Origin: Promicromonospora sp042731755
GTDB lineage: Bacteria > Actinomycetota > Actinomycetes > Actinomycetales > Cellulomonadaceae
Reading direction: 5' to 3'
Length of the DNA stretch: 64,000 nucleotides
Assembly (NCBI RefSeq): GCF_042731755.1
Contig: NZ_JBHWLR010000005.1
Span: 310,001 to 374,000, forward strand
Numbering within the stretch: the first letter of the stretch is position 1; each line of letters opens with the position of its first letter. The position numbers and the translations under genes are program-made. The notes below the pieces were generated by a model. That model ran no database searches. It saw only the letters and a list, made by a program, of their open reading frames with translations, and had not been told where the DNA came from. Below, one piece after another: positions 33,535 to 42,452 of the stretch.

Positions 33535-34797
33535 TCAGAAGGCGGGGTCGCGGATGATCGGGCACGTCATGCAGTGCCCGCCTCCGCGGCCCCGCCCCAG
33601 CTCGGCGCCCGCGATCTCGATGACCTCGATGCCGGCCTTGCGCAGCAGGTCGTTCGTGGTGGTGTTCCGGTCGTAGGTGAACACGACGCCGGGCTCCACG
33701 GCGACGGCGTTGTTACCGCTGTCCCACTGCTGCCGCTCGGACTCGTAGACGTCGCCGCCGGTCTCGATGACGCGCAGCTCGCCGAGCCCCGTCTCGCGGG
33801 CGACGACGTCCAGGAACGGCGTGCTGCCCTCGTCCGTGACGGCCACCTCCCCGCCGTCACCGGGCCGCAGGACGAACGCGTGGATCGCCTCGACGATGCG
33901 CGGGTAGACGGTCACGGTGTCGACGTCGGCGAACGTCATGACGGTGTCCAGGTGCATCGCCGAGCGCAGCTTGGGCATGCCCGCGACGACCACCTGCTGC
34001 GCCGCGCCGCCCTCGAACAGGGCCGCGGCGACCTGCGTGATCGCCTGCCGCGACGTCCGCTCGCTCATGCCCACCAGCACGGTGCCGTTGCCCACCGGCA
34101 TGACGTCGCCGCCCTCCAGCGTCGCCCGCTGGTGATCGGCCTCCGGGTCGCCCCACCAGACGGTGGACCCCACGAAGTCGGGGTGGAACTCGTAGACGGC
34201 CTTCATCAGCAGCGTCTCGTCGTGCCGGGCCTGCCAGTACAGCGGGTTGAGCGTCACGCCGCCGTAGAGCCAGCAGGTCGTGTCGCGCGTGAACAGCGTG
34301 TTGGGGACCGGGGCCATGAGGTACTCCCGGGCGTCCTGCGTGTACTCGGCGAGCGACCGGTAGGCGGCCGGGAGGTCGGGCACGTCGTGGGTGGCCAGGC
34401 CGCCGATGAGGTACTCGGCGAGCTGCTCGGGGGCGAGCCCCTCGAGGAACCCGCGGGTCGCGTCGATCAGGCCCGGCCCGACGATGCCGGGGACGATCTT
34501 GCGGTCCAGCAGCCAGTCGCGGGCGCCGGGCACCCGCAGGGTGGCGGCGAGGACGTCGTGCAGCTCGACCACGTCGACGTCGCGCGCCCGCAGGTCCGCG
34601 ACGAACGCGGCGTGGTGCTCGATCGCCCGGTCCACCCACAGCACGTCGTCGAACAGCAGGTCGTCGGAGTTGGTGGGCGTCAGGCGCCGGTGCGCGAGCC
34701 CCGGCCGGCAGACCAGCACCTTGCGCAGGCGCCCGACCTCCGAGTGCACGCCGTAGGCCGCCGAAGGCCGGGTCGTTCCGCCGCTCTGGATCGTCAT
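33535..34797 (-). CDS. arcA: Arginine deiminase
   Basis: 420 residues; hydrolyses L-arginine to L-citrulline and ammonia. Conserved signatures: LRKVLVCRPGLAHRRLTP, FDDVLWVDRA, FTRDTTCWLYGG, EGGDVMPVGNGTVLVGMSERTS, and the C-terminal GGGHCMTCPI with catalytic Cys409. Strong ribosome site (AAAGGGG) before the ATG, 10 nt after the antiporter gene, so both are one operon. Ornithine carbamoyltransferase and carbamate kinase genes are not adjacent. Confidence 0.95.
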   Translation of the reverse strand: MTIQSGGTTRPSAAYGVHSEVGRLRKVLVCRPGLAHRRLTPTNSDDLLFDDVLWVDRAIEHHAAFVADLRARDVDVVELHDVLAATLRVPGARDWLLDRKIVPGIVGPGLIDATRGFLEGLAPEQLAEYLIGGLATHDVPDLPAAYRSLAEYTQDAREYLMAPVPNTLFTRDTTCWLYGGVTLNPLYWQARHDETLLMKAVYEFHPDFVGSTVWWGDPEADHQRATLEGGDVMPVGNGTVLVGMSERTSRQAITQVAAALFEGGAAQQVVVAGMPKLRSAMHLDTVMTFADVDTVTVYPRIVEAIHAFVLRPGDGGEVAVTDEGSTPFLDVVARETGLGELRVIETGGDVYESERQQWDSGNNAVAVEPGVVFTYDRNTTTNDLLRKAGIEVIEIAGAELGRGRGGGHCMTCPIIRDPAF

Positions 34798-34807
34798 GGT
34801 GCCCCTT

Positions 34808-36250
34808 TCAGATGGAGATCGCGCCCGTGGCGAGCGCGACGACGCCGATCACCGCGCCGATGACCGACACGACGAAGATCACCAGCTCGCCCCGGCTGAA
34901 CACGCGCCGGCCCTGCTCGCGCCGGGTCATCGCGAACAGGATGGTCGCCGGGGCGTAGATCACGAACGACAGCAGCACGAACGTCAGCCCCGCCGCGAAC
35001 AGCAGGAACGCCGTGTACAGCACGGCCAGGGTCGCGATGACGAGGTCGCCGGTGGTGCGGCTGCCCTCCGCCGGGCCGCCGCGGCCCAGCGCCAGCTTGA
35101 GGGCGTAGCCCGCGGCCAGCAGGAACGGGATGAGGGACAGTGCGCTGGTCAGGTCGAGCGCGAAGGTGAACGCGTCGTCGGAGAGCAGCGTGACGAAGAG
35201 GACCACCTGGATCAGGGCGGTCGTCAGAAGGAGGGCGGCGCGGGGCACGTCGTTCGCGTCCTGCACCGCGAGGAACCGTGGCATGTCCCGGTCCTTGGCC
35301 GCGACGTACAGCACCTCGGACGCCATGAGCGTCCAGGCGAGATAGGCGCCGAGCACCGACACGATGAGGCCGACGCTCACGAACACGGCGCCCCAGCCGC
35401 CGACGGCCGCCTCGAGCACGCCCGCCATCGACGGCTGGCGCAGGTCGGCGAGCTCCTCCATCGGCAGGATCCCGTACGACACGATCGTCACGGAGGCGAA
35501 GATCGCGAGCACCATGAGGAAGCCCAGGACGGTCGCCCGGCCGACGTCCTCCCGGCGGCGCGCGTGCCGCGAGTAGACGCTCGCACCCTCGACGCCGAGG
35601 AAGACGAACACCGTGGCCAGCATGGTGCCGCGGACCTGCTCGAACAGCGGGCCGGTGATGCCGTAGCCCCGGAAGTTCTCCGCGAGCACCTGCGGGTCCA
35701 GCAGGAACACGCAGATGAGCACGAACACGATGATGGGCACCAGCTTGGCGACGGTGACGATGCGGTTGATCGCCGTCGCCTCCTTCACGCCGCGGCGCAC
35801 GAGCAGGTAGAACAGCCACACGCAGGCCGACGAGGCGACGAACGCGACGACGGTGTCACCCTCCCCGAGCACGGGCAGCAGCGCGCCCAGCGTGGACATG
35901 ATGAGGATCCAGTAGGTGACGTTGCCGACGCAGGCACTCGCCCAGTACCCGAACGCCGAGAAGAAGCCGAGGTACTCGCCGAACCCGGCCTTCGCGTAGG
36001 CGTAGACCCCGGAGTCGAGGTCTGGCTTGCGGATCGCCAGGCGCTGGAAGACGAAGGCGAGCATGAGCATCCCGGTGCCGGCCACGGTCCAGGAGATCAG
36101 CGCCCCGAGCACCCCGGTCTCGCCGGCGAACCGGCTGGGCAGCGAGAAGACCCCCGCGCCGACCATGGAGCCCACCACCATGGCGGTGAGCGTGGCCACG
36201 CTGATCTTCGCCGTGCGGCCCTGCGTGCTGCTCTCCGACTGCTGCGCCAT
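34808..36250 (-). CDS. arcD: Arginine/ornithine antiporter (APC family)
   Basis: 480 residues, about 12-13 membrane helices. N-terminal APC signature MVVGSMVGAGVFSLPSRFAGETG and the later VFVFLGVEGASVYSRHARRREDVGRATVLGF are typical of the ArcD/basic amino-acid antiporter branch. It exchanges external arginine for internal ornithine in the arginine deiminase pathway. A GTG lies one codon upstream of the ATG (36253). First gene of arcD-arcA; promoter region is the AT-richer 36254-36380. Confidence 0.92.
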   Translation of the reverse strand: MAQQSESSTQGRTAKISVATLTAMVVGSMVGAGVFSLPSRFAGETGVLGALISWTVAGTGMLMLAFVFQRLAIRKPDLDSGVYAYAKAGFGEYLGFFSAFGYWASACVGNVTYWILIMSTLGALLPVLGEGDTVVAFVASSACVWLFYLLVRRGVKEATAINRIVTVAKLVPIIVFVLICVFLLDPQVLAENFRGYGITGPLFEQVRGTMLATVFVFLGVEGASVYSRHARRREDVGRATVLGFLMVLAIFASVTIVSYGILPMEELADLRQPSMAGVLEAAVGGWGAVFVSVGLIVSVLGAYLAWTLMASEVLYVAAKDRDMPRFLAVQDANDVPRAALLLTTALIQVVLFVTLLSDDAFTFALDLTSALSLIPFLLAAGYALKLALGRGGPAEGSRTTGDLVIATLAVLYTAFLLFAAGLTFVLLSFVIYAPATILFAMTRREQGRRVFSRGELVIFVVSVIGAVIGVVALATGAISI

Positions 36251-36461
36251 CACGAGACCCCCGAGCGGTCGAGCACGGTCCGGTCGCCCGGTTTACGTCT
36301 CCGTCGCCTCGCGCCCCCTCGATGCTCCGGCAGAGCAATTACATACATGGGGGTAACTAGTCGGCAAAAGATGTCAGACCCGGCCTCCTTCGCGCACCCC
36401 GCGGCGCGCACCGCCCCGGTGTGGCCCGCGTCGCAGCGGCTCCCGGCGGGCGTGCGTCAGA
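36251..36461. promoter_or_regulatory. Divergent arcD / dusB promoter region
   Basis: About 210 nt between divergent genes. An AT-rich patch (36336-36370, including AATTACATACATGG and TAACTAGT) stands out from the GC-rich surroundings and probably holds the arcD promoter. No operator assigned. Confidence 0.45.
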
Positions 36462-37712
36462 ATGGACCCCGTGACCTCCCTGCTCGGCTCCGCCCCGCTG
36501 CCCGACGCCGCCACCCGTCCGGGTGCCGCGGCGCGCCCGGGCTCGCCCGTGCTCGCACCCCTCCAGATCGGGCCCATCACCGTGGGCACGCCGGTGGTGC
36601 TGGCCCCGATGGCCGGCGTGACCAACCGCGCCTTCCGCACCCTGTGCCGCGAGGCCGGGCGGTCGGCCGGGTTCGACCCGGGCCTGTACGTCGCGGAGAT
36701 GGTCACCAGCCGCGCGCTCGTGGAGCGCAACGTCGAGGCCCTGCGGATCGTCACGTTCGGTGCGGACGAGACCCCGCGCTCCGCGCAGGTGTACGGCGTG
36801 GACCCCGCCACCGTGGGCGCCGCCGTGAAGATCATCGCGGGCGAGGACCGCGCCGACCACGTCGACCTCAACTTCGGCTGCCCGGTGCCCAAGGTGACGC
36901 GCAAGGGCGGCGGGGCCGCCCTGCCGTGGAAGCGGCAGCTCTTCACGGACATCGTCAAGGCCGCGGTCGAGGCCGCCGAGCCGCACGGCGTGCCCGTGAC
37001 GGTCAAGATGCGCAAGGGCATCGACGACGACCACCTGACGTACCTGGAGGCGGGCCGGATCGCCGAGTCGCTCGGCGCCGCCGCCGTCGCGCTGCACGCC
37101 CGCACCGCCGCCCAGCACTACTCCGGCCAGGCCGAGTGGGAGGCCATCGCGCGTCTCAAGGAGGCCGTGCGGACGGTGCCGGTGCTCGGCAACGGCGACA
37201 TCTGGTCCGCCGAGGACGCGCTGCGGATGGTCGAGGAGACCGGCGCCGACGGCGTCGTCGTGGGCCGGGGCTGCCAGGGCCGCCCCTGGCTGTTCGCCGA
37301 CCTCGCCGCCGCGTTCAACGGCTCGGACCTGCGGATCCGGCCCGGCCTGCGCGAGGTCACCGACACGATCTACCGGCACGGCCTGCTCATGGTCGAGTAC
37401 TTCGACGGCGACGAGGGCAAGGCCATGCGCGACCTGCGCAAGCACATGGCGTGGTATCTCAAGGGCTACGCCGTGGGCGGCGAGAAACGGCACTCCCTCG
37501 CGCTGATCGACACCCTGGCCGAGCTCCGCGAGCGGCTCGACGCCCTCGACCTGGACGCTCCCTACCCCGGGGACGACGCCGAGGGTCCGCGCGGCCGTGC
37601 CGGCTCCCCCAAGACCCCGCACCTGCCGTACGGCTGGCTCGACTCGCGGGAGCTGTCCGAGGAGTTCGAGGCGAAGCTGCGCGAGGCGGAGCTGAGCGTC
37701 AGCGGCGGCTGA
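36462..37712 (+). CDS. dusB: tRNA-dihydrouridine synthase DusB
   Basis: 416 residues, FMN enzyme that reduces specific uridines in tRNA. TIM-barrel FMN motifs: VVLAPMAGVTNRAFR, YVAEMVTSRAL, SAQVYGVDP, DLNFGCPVPKVTRKGGGAAL with catalytic Cys140, VKMRKGIDD, VLGNGDIWSAEDA and GVVVGRGCQGRPW. N-terminal 30 residues are Pro/Ala-rich and variable. C-terminal domain contains MRDLRKHMAWYLKGY, the usual RNA-binding helix region. Confidence 0.95.
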   Translation: MDPVTSLLGSAPLPDAATRPGAAARPGSPVLAPLQIGPITVGTPVVLAPMAGVTNRAFRTLCREAGRSAGFDPGLYVAEMVTSRALVERNVEALRIVTFGADETPRSAQVYGVDPATVGAAVKIIAGEDRADHVDLNFGCPVPKVTRKGGGAALPWKRQLFTDIVKAAVEAAEPHGVPVTVKMRKGIDDDHLTYLEAGRIAESLGAAAVALHARTAAQHYSGQAEWEAIARLKEAVRTVPVLGNGDIWSAEDALRMVEETGADGVVVGRGCQGRPWLFADLAAAFNGSDLRIRPGLREVTDTIYRHGLLMVEYFDGDEGKAMRDLRKHMAWYLKGYAVGGEKRHSLALIDTLAELRERLDALDLDAPYPGDDAEGPRGRAGSPKTPHLPYGWLDSRELSEEFEAKLREAELSVSGG

Positions 37713-37794
37713 GAGCGGCCTGACGGCGGCCGACCCGGCGGGTAGAACTCCCCGGGCGGCGGGTGAAGCCGAGCACGTCCGTTACGCTCCTTCC

Positions 37795-39606
37795 GTGCTG
37801 TCCGCCGTGGTCCGACGTGTCCCAGTGCCCGAGGTCAAGCCCCCCACGGCCGATGACCCGCCCGAGATCGGCGGTTACGAGATCCGCGGCCGGCTCGGCC
37901 AGGGCGGTATGGGCGTGGTCTACCTCGGCGCGACCCGCAGCGGCCGCCTGCTCGCGATCAAGGTGATCCACCCGGAGCGCACGGGCGAGAGCGAGTTCCG
38001 CACCCGGTTCCGCCGCGAGGTATCGGCCGCGACCCGGCTGCGCAGCCACCGCACGGCCGCCGTCGTCGACTTCGACGTCGACGCGCCCACACCCTGGCTG
38101 GCCACCGAGCACGTGCCCGGACCCACCCTCGCGCAGGCCATCACCGAGCTGGGAACCCTGCCCGAGGACGCCGTGCGCGAGCTCGTCACCGGCCTCGCCG
38201 AGGCCCTGGACGCGATCCACCGCCAAGGACTCGTCCACCGCGACGTCAAGCCCACCAACGTGCTCCTCGGCCCCGACGGGCCGGTCCTGATCGACCTGGG
38301 CGTCGTCGCCGACTCCGACGCGACCTCGCTGACCACCACCGGCGTCCAGCCCGGCACGCCCCAGTTCATGTCGCCCGAGCAGGCCCGTGGCGAGGCCGTG
38401 ACCGCCGCGACCGATGTCTGGTCGCTCGGCGCGGTCGCGCACCTCGCGGCGGCCGGGACCCCGCCGTTCGGGACGGGCAGCCTGGCGACGGTCACCTACC
38501 GGATCGTGCACGAGCCGCCCGCCCTGGAGGACGTGCCGGCCGGTCTGCGGGGTCTGGTGACCGCGTGCCTGGCCAAGGACCCGGCCGCGCGCCCGACGAC
38601 GGCGGCGGTCCTCGCCGCCCTCGCCCCCCTGCCGCTGGTCGAGCCCGAGGTCACCGGCCTGACCGGCGCCGGCGTGGCCGGAGCGGACACCGTGCTGGGC
38701 GCGGAGCAGACGCCGGACGCCGCCCCGGAGGCGCCCGCGCCGAGCCGGGTGCGGCGCCGGGTCGTGACCGGCCTGGTCGCGCTCGGGCTGGTGCTGGCCA
38801 GCGGCGGCGGCGCCGCGGCCCTGGTGCACTTCCTGGGCCCCGACGACACGCCCAGCACACCCCAGGCCGAGGGGACGGAGTCCGCGAGGGCCTCCGGCAC
38901 GCCCAGCCCCAGCCCGAGCGCGAAGGAACCGTCGAAGAAGCCGTCCGCGTCGCCCAGCGCGCCGACCACCCCTGTCGACGAGCCCGTCGACGAGCCGGAC
39001 GACGAGACGGCCGAGGAGCAGGACGCCGTCCTCACCGAGTTCCGGCCCGGAACCGTGTCGATCCCGGCGCAGGTCGAGGTGGGCCAGAAGATCACCGCGT
39101 GGCCGAAGGGCTGGACGCCGCAGCCGGCCGACCGAACGTGCGTGTGGAGCGTCGGCGGCGAGGAGCGGGACAACCTCGGGTCGTGCAGCTACACCGTCGC
39201 GCTCGCCGACGTGGGCAAGCCCGTCCAGGTCCGGCTGACCGGCGGCCGGTCGGGGTACGCCGAGACCGCGGTGCTCTCCAACTCCACCGGCACGGTGCCC
39301 CAGCCCACCGTGCCGAAGCCGAGCTGCGGGGTCTACCTCACCACGGGCACGCTGCACGCCGGCTGGTTCGCCCACTGCGAGGTCAACCAGGACCCGAACG
39401 TCACCTATACGTGGACCTACGTCGACATCGACGGCGGCGTCGCCATCGGGTCGGAGGCGGAGCCGGCCGGTCCGCGCACGTGGATCCGCGGCAGCCACAA
39501 GGGGAACCGCATCACCGTGACGGTCAAGGCGGAGCGGTCGGGCTACCGGTCGGACGAGTTCCGCACCACGTTCACCATGCCGGCCGACTGGACCCCGCCC
39601 GAGTGA
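37795..39606 (+). CDS. Transmembrane serine/threonine protein kinase
   Basis: 603 residues. Kinase domain from about 28 to 290: Gly-rich loop GQGGMGVVYLG, catalytic Lys56 (LLAIKVIH), HRDVKPTN with Asp150, and DLG (Asp167) instead of the more common DFG; activation-segment end MSPEQARG. A Pro/Ser linker and one membrane helix (VVTGLVALGLVLASGGGAAALVHFL, about 322-346) lead to an acidic Pro/Ser stretch and an extracellular part with three Ig-like repeats (for example PKGWTPQPADRTCVWSVGG). The repeats contain paired Cys. A cell-envelope signal is likely sensed outside. GTG start. Confidence 0.9.
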   Translation: MLSAVVRRVPVPEVKPPTADDPPEIGGYEIRGRLGQGGMGVVYLGATRSGRLLAIKVIHPERTGESEFRTRFRREVSAATRLRSHRTAAVVDFDVDAPTPWLATEHVPGPTLAQAITELGTLPEDAVRELVTGLAEALDAIHRQGLVHRDVKPTNVLLGPDGPVLIDLGVVADSDATSLTTTGVQPGTPQFMSPEQARGEAVTAATDVWSLGAVAHLAAAGTPPFGTGSLATVTYRIVHEPPALEDVPAGLRGLVTACLAKDPAARPTTAAVLAALAPLPLVEPEVTGLTGAGVAGADTVLGAEQTPDAAPEAPAPSRVRRRVVTGLVALGLVLASGGGAAALVHFLGPDDTPSTPQAEGTESARASGTPSPSPSAKEPSKKPSASPSAPTTPVDEPVDEPDDETAEEQDAVLTEFRPGTVSIPAQVEVGQKITAWPKGWTPQPADRTCVWSVGGEERDNLGSCSYTVALADVGKPVQVRLTGGRSGYAETAVLSNSTGTVPQPTVPKPSCGVYLTTGTLHAGWFAHCEVNQDPNVTYTWTYVDIDGGVAIGSEAEPAGPRTWIRGSHKGNRITVTVKAERSGYRSDEFRTTFTMPADWTPPE

Positions 39607-39632
39607 CCGGGCTGGTCTCACGACCAGCCCGG
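39607..39632. terminator. Bidirectional terminator
   Basis: Perfect 11-nt stem CCGGGCTGGTC with loop TCAC between the kinase gene stop and the convergent gene ending at 39618; the stem overlaps the latter's last codons. Confidence 0.75.
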
Positions 39633-40916
39633 CGGCGGGACCCGGCACATGACCGACGCCGCCATGACGATCCCCGGCTCGTCCCGGCCGGGCGCCGGCT
39701 CGCGGTCCCGCAGCAGCGCCGCGCCGTCCCGCGCCCAGGTGAGGCCGGGGCGGCCGGACGCCGTCCGGTACAGCACGTCCAGGTGGTCCGGGTGGCGCTC
39801 GGCGAGCAGGGCGAGCACCCACGACGGCGCGTCCGGGTCGGCCAGCACCTGTGCGAGCCGCCGCGGCTTCCACGGCAGGAGCGGCGCCGTGTGCACCTCG
39901 CGGAGCTGCGCGTACCAGTCGAGCAGCCGCAGCCCCTTGACGGGGTGGTGGACCAGGGCGAACGTCGCGTCGTCGGGGTCGGCGGCGTCGTCGGGCAGCC
40001 AGCGCTCGTCGCGGAGCGCGCCGAGCAGCGCGAACTCCTCGGCCGGCGCCCCGACCCGGTCCTTGAACCGCAGGCAGCAGTCCACGACGTGCGACGCGGT
40101 GCCCTCGACCACGACGTCCCCGAAGAGGTCGAGGAAGGCCCGGTGGTGGTCGGCGACGAGCTCGCGGGCGCGGGCCAGCGTGCGCGGGTTGCGGAAGGCC
40201 GGGGACGGCGAGGACGTCAGCAGCGCCACGACGCCGTGCACGACACCCTCGATGGCGTCAGGCAGGAAGACCGCCGGGGTGCTCGCGAAGACCCAGACCG
40301 CGCCGACCGGCAGCACCCGCCCGGACAGCGGCAGACCGGGTGCGAGGGCGACCGCGCGGATCTCGGAGTGGCCCGTGAACACCCGGTAGTCCAGGTCGTC
40401 CTCCAGGTTGTGCAGCACCGCGTGCTCGTCCACCAGGTCGGTCACGATGAAGTGGCCGAGCACCCCGCCGTCGCGCCACTGCTCCAGGAGCGCACGCTCG
40501 GCCGCGTCGAGGACGAGGCCGGCGGGGTCGGTGCCGTCGTCCTCGCCCTCGCCGCCGGGGCCGTGGACCGCGCCCCACGACCCCTCGGCGAGGAGGCGGC
40601 GGACCAGGGACCCGCGCTCATCCCGGGGCCCGGCGTGCACCAGCAGGTCCGTCGCGCAGTCCCGGGTGACGGCGGCGTACCGCTCGGGGTCGACCTCGCC
40701 CGCGGGCACTACCGACTCGGACCGGACGTACCCGACGAGGCGCTCGACGGCCGCGGCGTTGGCGGGCCGCAGCACGTGCGCGACCAGGCGGCCCGCCAGC
40801 CGGGCCGCGAGGTCGAGCCGGTCGCGCAGGCTCAGCCCGTCGAGGGGGCCGACGGCGGAGGTGGTCGGCGTGGACCGAAGTGGTGAACTCATAGGGATAT
40901 CATTCGGCACGAACAT
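39618..40916 (-). CDS. Hypothetical protein, unrecognised
   Basis: Up to 432 residues (an internal ATG at 40892 would give 424). No domain recognised. The sequence is soluble-looking, acidic in its middle (PGGEGEDDGTDPA), with His/Cys-containing segments (TASHVVDCCLRFKDR). The last ~120 residues hold Leu/Trp-rich helices suggestive of a repeat-scoring or helical adaptor fold. No ribosome site clearly decides the start. Convergent with the kinase gene and divergent from the membrane/HTH gene. Confidence 0.7.
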   Translation of the reverse strand: MFVPNDIPMSSPLRSTPTTSAVGPLDGLSLRDRLDLAARLAGRLVAHVLRPANAAAVERLVGYVRSESVVPAGEVDPERYAAVTRDCATDLLVHAGPRDERGSLVRRLLAEGSWGAVHGPGGEGEDDGTDPAGLVLDAAERALLEQWRDGGVLGHFIVTDLVDEHAVLHNLEDDLDYRVFTGHSEIRAVALAPGLPLSGRVLPVGAVWVFASTPAVFLPDAIEGVVHGVVALLTSSPSPAFRNPRTLARARELVADHHRAFLDLFGDVVVEGTASHVVDCCLRFKDRVGAPAEEFALLGALRDERWLPDDAADPDDATFALVHHPVKGLRLLDWYAQLREVHTAPLLPWKPRRLAQVLADPDAPSWVLALLAERHPDHLDVLYRTASGRPGLTWARDGAALLRDREPAPGRDEPGIVMAASVMCRVPPPGWS

Positions 40917-41121
40917 CTATCGCGCTGGGCCATGAGGCGTCATTGTGGATAACTTTTCGCCCCTGATCGACCGGCTTGCCCGGCCCGCGAACGGGTCGTT
41001 CGATAAAAGATTGAGGTCGATCTTCGGCGTGAAGAGCGCATAGGACGCAAAGTAGACGAAGATCAGCCTTGCACCATCGCTACCGTCCTCACCTGTTCTG
41101 ACCGAAAGGGACTTACCCAAC
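40917..41121. other. Divergent intergenic region
   Basis: 205 nt, distinctly lower GC than its surroundings (for example TTGTGGATAACTTTTCG, TTCGATAAAAGATTGAGG). Must contain promoters for both flanking genes. No specific operator recognised. Confidence 0.5.
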
Positions 41122-42363
41122 ATGGCATCGGAGAAACGTCCCCGACGCGTTCCGGCGGTCATCGCCGACACGCGGAGGAACCCGGGCTTCGCCCTGGGTG
41201 CCTTCGGGCTCTCGGCCTGGGCCTACATCGGCATGTCGCACACGATCGCCGCCTATGAGGGCCCCCGGCTCGGCTACGCCCTCGGCGTCGCCTACGAGGC
41301 ACTGGTGATCGGCCTCGCCTGGGAGGGGCGCCGCCGGGCAGACCGCGCGCTCGAGACCGGCCGCCCGGTGTCCGGGCACGCCCGCTGGCTCGGCGGCGCG
41401 ATCGTCGTCGGCATCCTTTCCGGCGCGCTCGCCGCGTGGCACGGCTGGCTGCTCGGGGAGGGCATCTTCGCCATCTCCCGCGCCGTCGCGCCCGTCCTGG
41501 CCGCCGTCGCGGTCCACCTCTTCTTCCAGTCGGCCTCCAGCTCGCGCGCCCTCGACCGGGCGGCGGAGATCCACAACGACCGGCAGACGGCCGTGCTGGA
41601 CATGCTCGACGCGGTGCGGCTGGCGCAGATCGCCCCCGACGCGGAGCGGGCGGCCCGGATCGCCGACGTGAACGCCGCGGTGGGCCGGGTCCACCGGCAC
41701 GTGCCCGCGGCCGTGACCGCGGAGGTCACGCGCCCGCACCTGGAGTCGGAGCGCACGATCCGCGACGTCGTCCAGGAGGCCGCGACGCTGGCCGGCGAGT
41801 GGATGCCGGAGCCGAACGCCCCCCGCCGGACCCCGGAGGAGGCGGCCGCGAGCGCCGCCGCCCTGACCGAGATGGTGCTGCCGAAGCTCGCGCTGCCCAT
41901 CAACCCGGAGGACGGGTCCCTGGTCGACCCGGTCGAGGCCGACAGCACCGCGGACATCGCCGCCGACACCACGCCGGCCGACGCCGAGACGATCAGCGCC
42001 GAGCGGCTGCACCTGGAGGACAAGTACGCGCCCGTGAAGCCGGAGCGGACCGCCCTGCCGGTGAGCCCGCCCGCCGAGGCGCCCGCCGCCGAGTGGGAGG
42101 ACCTCTCCACAGAGGTCGCGCCGACCCCGGCACCGGCGCCCGTCGCCGCGCCCGCCCTGGTCGCGGCGCCCGCGGAGCCGGCGCCGGCGCTCACCACGGC
42201 TCAGATCAGCGAGATCCGCGTGCTCCGCTGGGCGCAGAACCTCAGCATCGAGGAGGTCGCGGCACGCCTCGGCGTCCCCATCGCCTCGGTGAACCGGTAC
42301 GCCCCGAGCACCGACCCGACGACCGAGACCGGCTCCCTCATGGCCATCTCGGCCGTCTCCTGA
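41122..42363 (+). CDS. Membrane protein with C-terminal helix-turn-helix (DUF2637/SpdB-like?)
   Basis: 413 residues. Four hydrophobic segments in the first 140 residues (around ALGAFGLSAWAYIGM, YALGVAYEALVIGLAWEG, LGGAIVVGILSGALAAWHGWLL, AISRAVAPVLAAVAVHLFFQ), then a long Ala/Pro/Glu-rich cytoplasmic region and, near the C-terminus, a helix-turn-helix-like segment ISEIRVLRWAQNLSIEEVAARLGVPIASVNRY. The N-terminal part resembles the DUF2637 membrane proteins, some annotated as plasmid-spread SpdB proteins; this match is from memory and weak. A membrane-anchored DNA-binding protein is a fair reading. AAAGGGA ribosome site. Not linked to other plasmid genes here. Confidence 0.7.
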   Translation: MASEKRPRRVPAVIADTRRNPGFALGAFGLSAWAYIGMSHTIAAYEGPRLGYALGVAYEALVIGLAWEGRRRADRALETGRPVSGHARWLGGAIVVGILSGALAAWHGWLLGEGIFAISRAVAPVLAAVAVHLFFQSASSSRALDRAAEIHNDRQTAVLDMLDAVRLAQIAPDAERAARIADVNAAVGRVHRHVPAAVTAEVTRPHLESERTIRDVVQEAATLAGEWMPEPNAPRRTPEEAAASAAALTEMVLPKLALPINPEDGSLVDPVEADSTADIAADTTPADAETISAERLHLEDKYAPVKPERTALPVSPPAEAPAAEWEDLSTEVAPTPAPAPVAAPALVAAPAEPAPALTTAQISEIRVLRWAQNLSIEEVAARLGVPIASVNRYAPSTDPTTETGSLMAISAVS

Positions 42364-42393
42364 CCGGAGCGCCGGACGCCGTCCGCTGACGAC

Positions 42394-42435
42394 ACGGCCC
42401 GGCCGCACCCGTCTTGACGGGTGCAGCCGGGCCGT
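42394..42435. terminator. Bidirectional terminator
   Basis: Stem of ACGGCCCGGC-N2-CACCCGTC with the complementary right arm and a 2-nt loop (TT), between the convergent membrane/HTH gene and the dehydrogenase gene. Confidence 0.75.
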
Positions 42436-42452
42436 TCTCGTGCGCCCGCAGG

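Noticed and set aside
34796..37723. 975-codon plus-strand frame over arcD and dusB
   Set aside because: Antisense to arcD and out of frame with dusB; composition is typical of GC-rich shadows.
41122..42363. Integrated plasmid or conjugative element around the SpdB-like protein
   Set aside because: No replication, transfer or integrase genes nearby; neighbours are ordinary chromosomal genes with similar GC.
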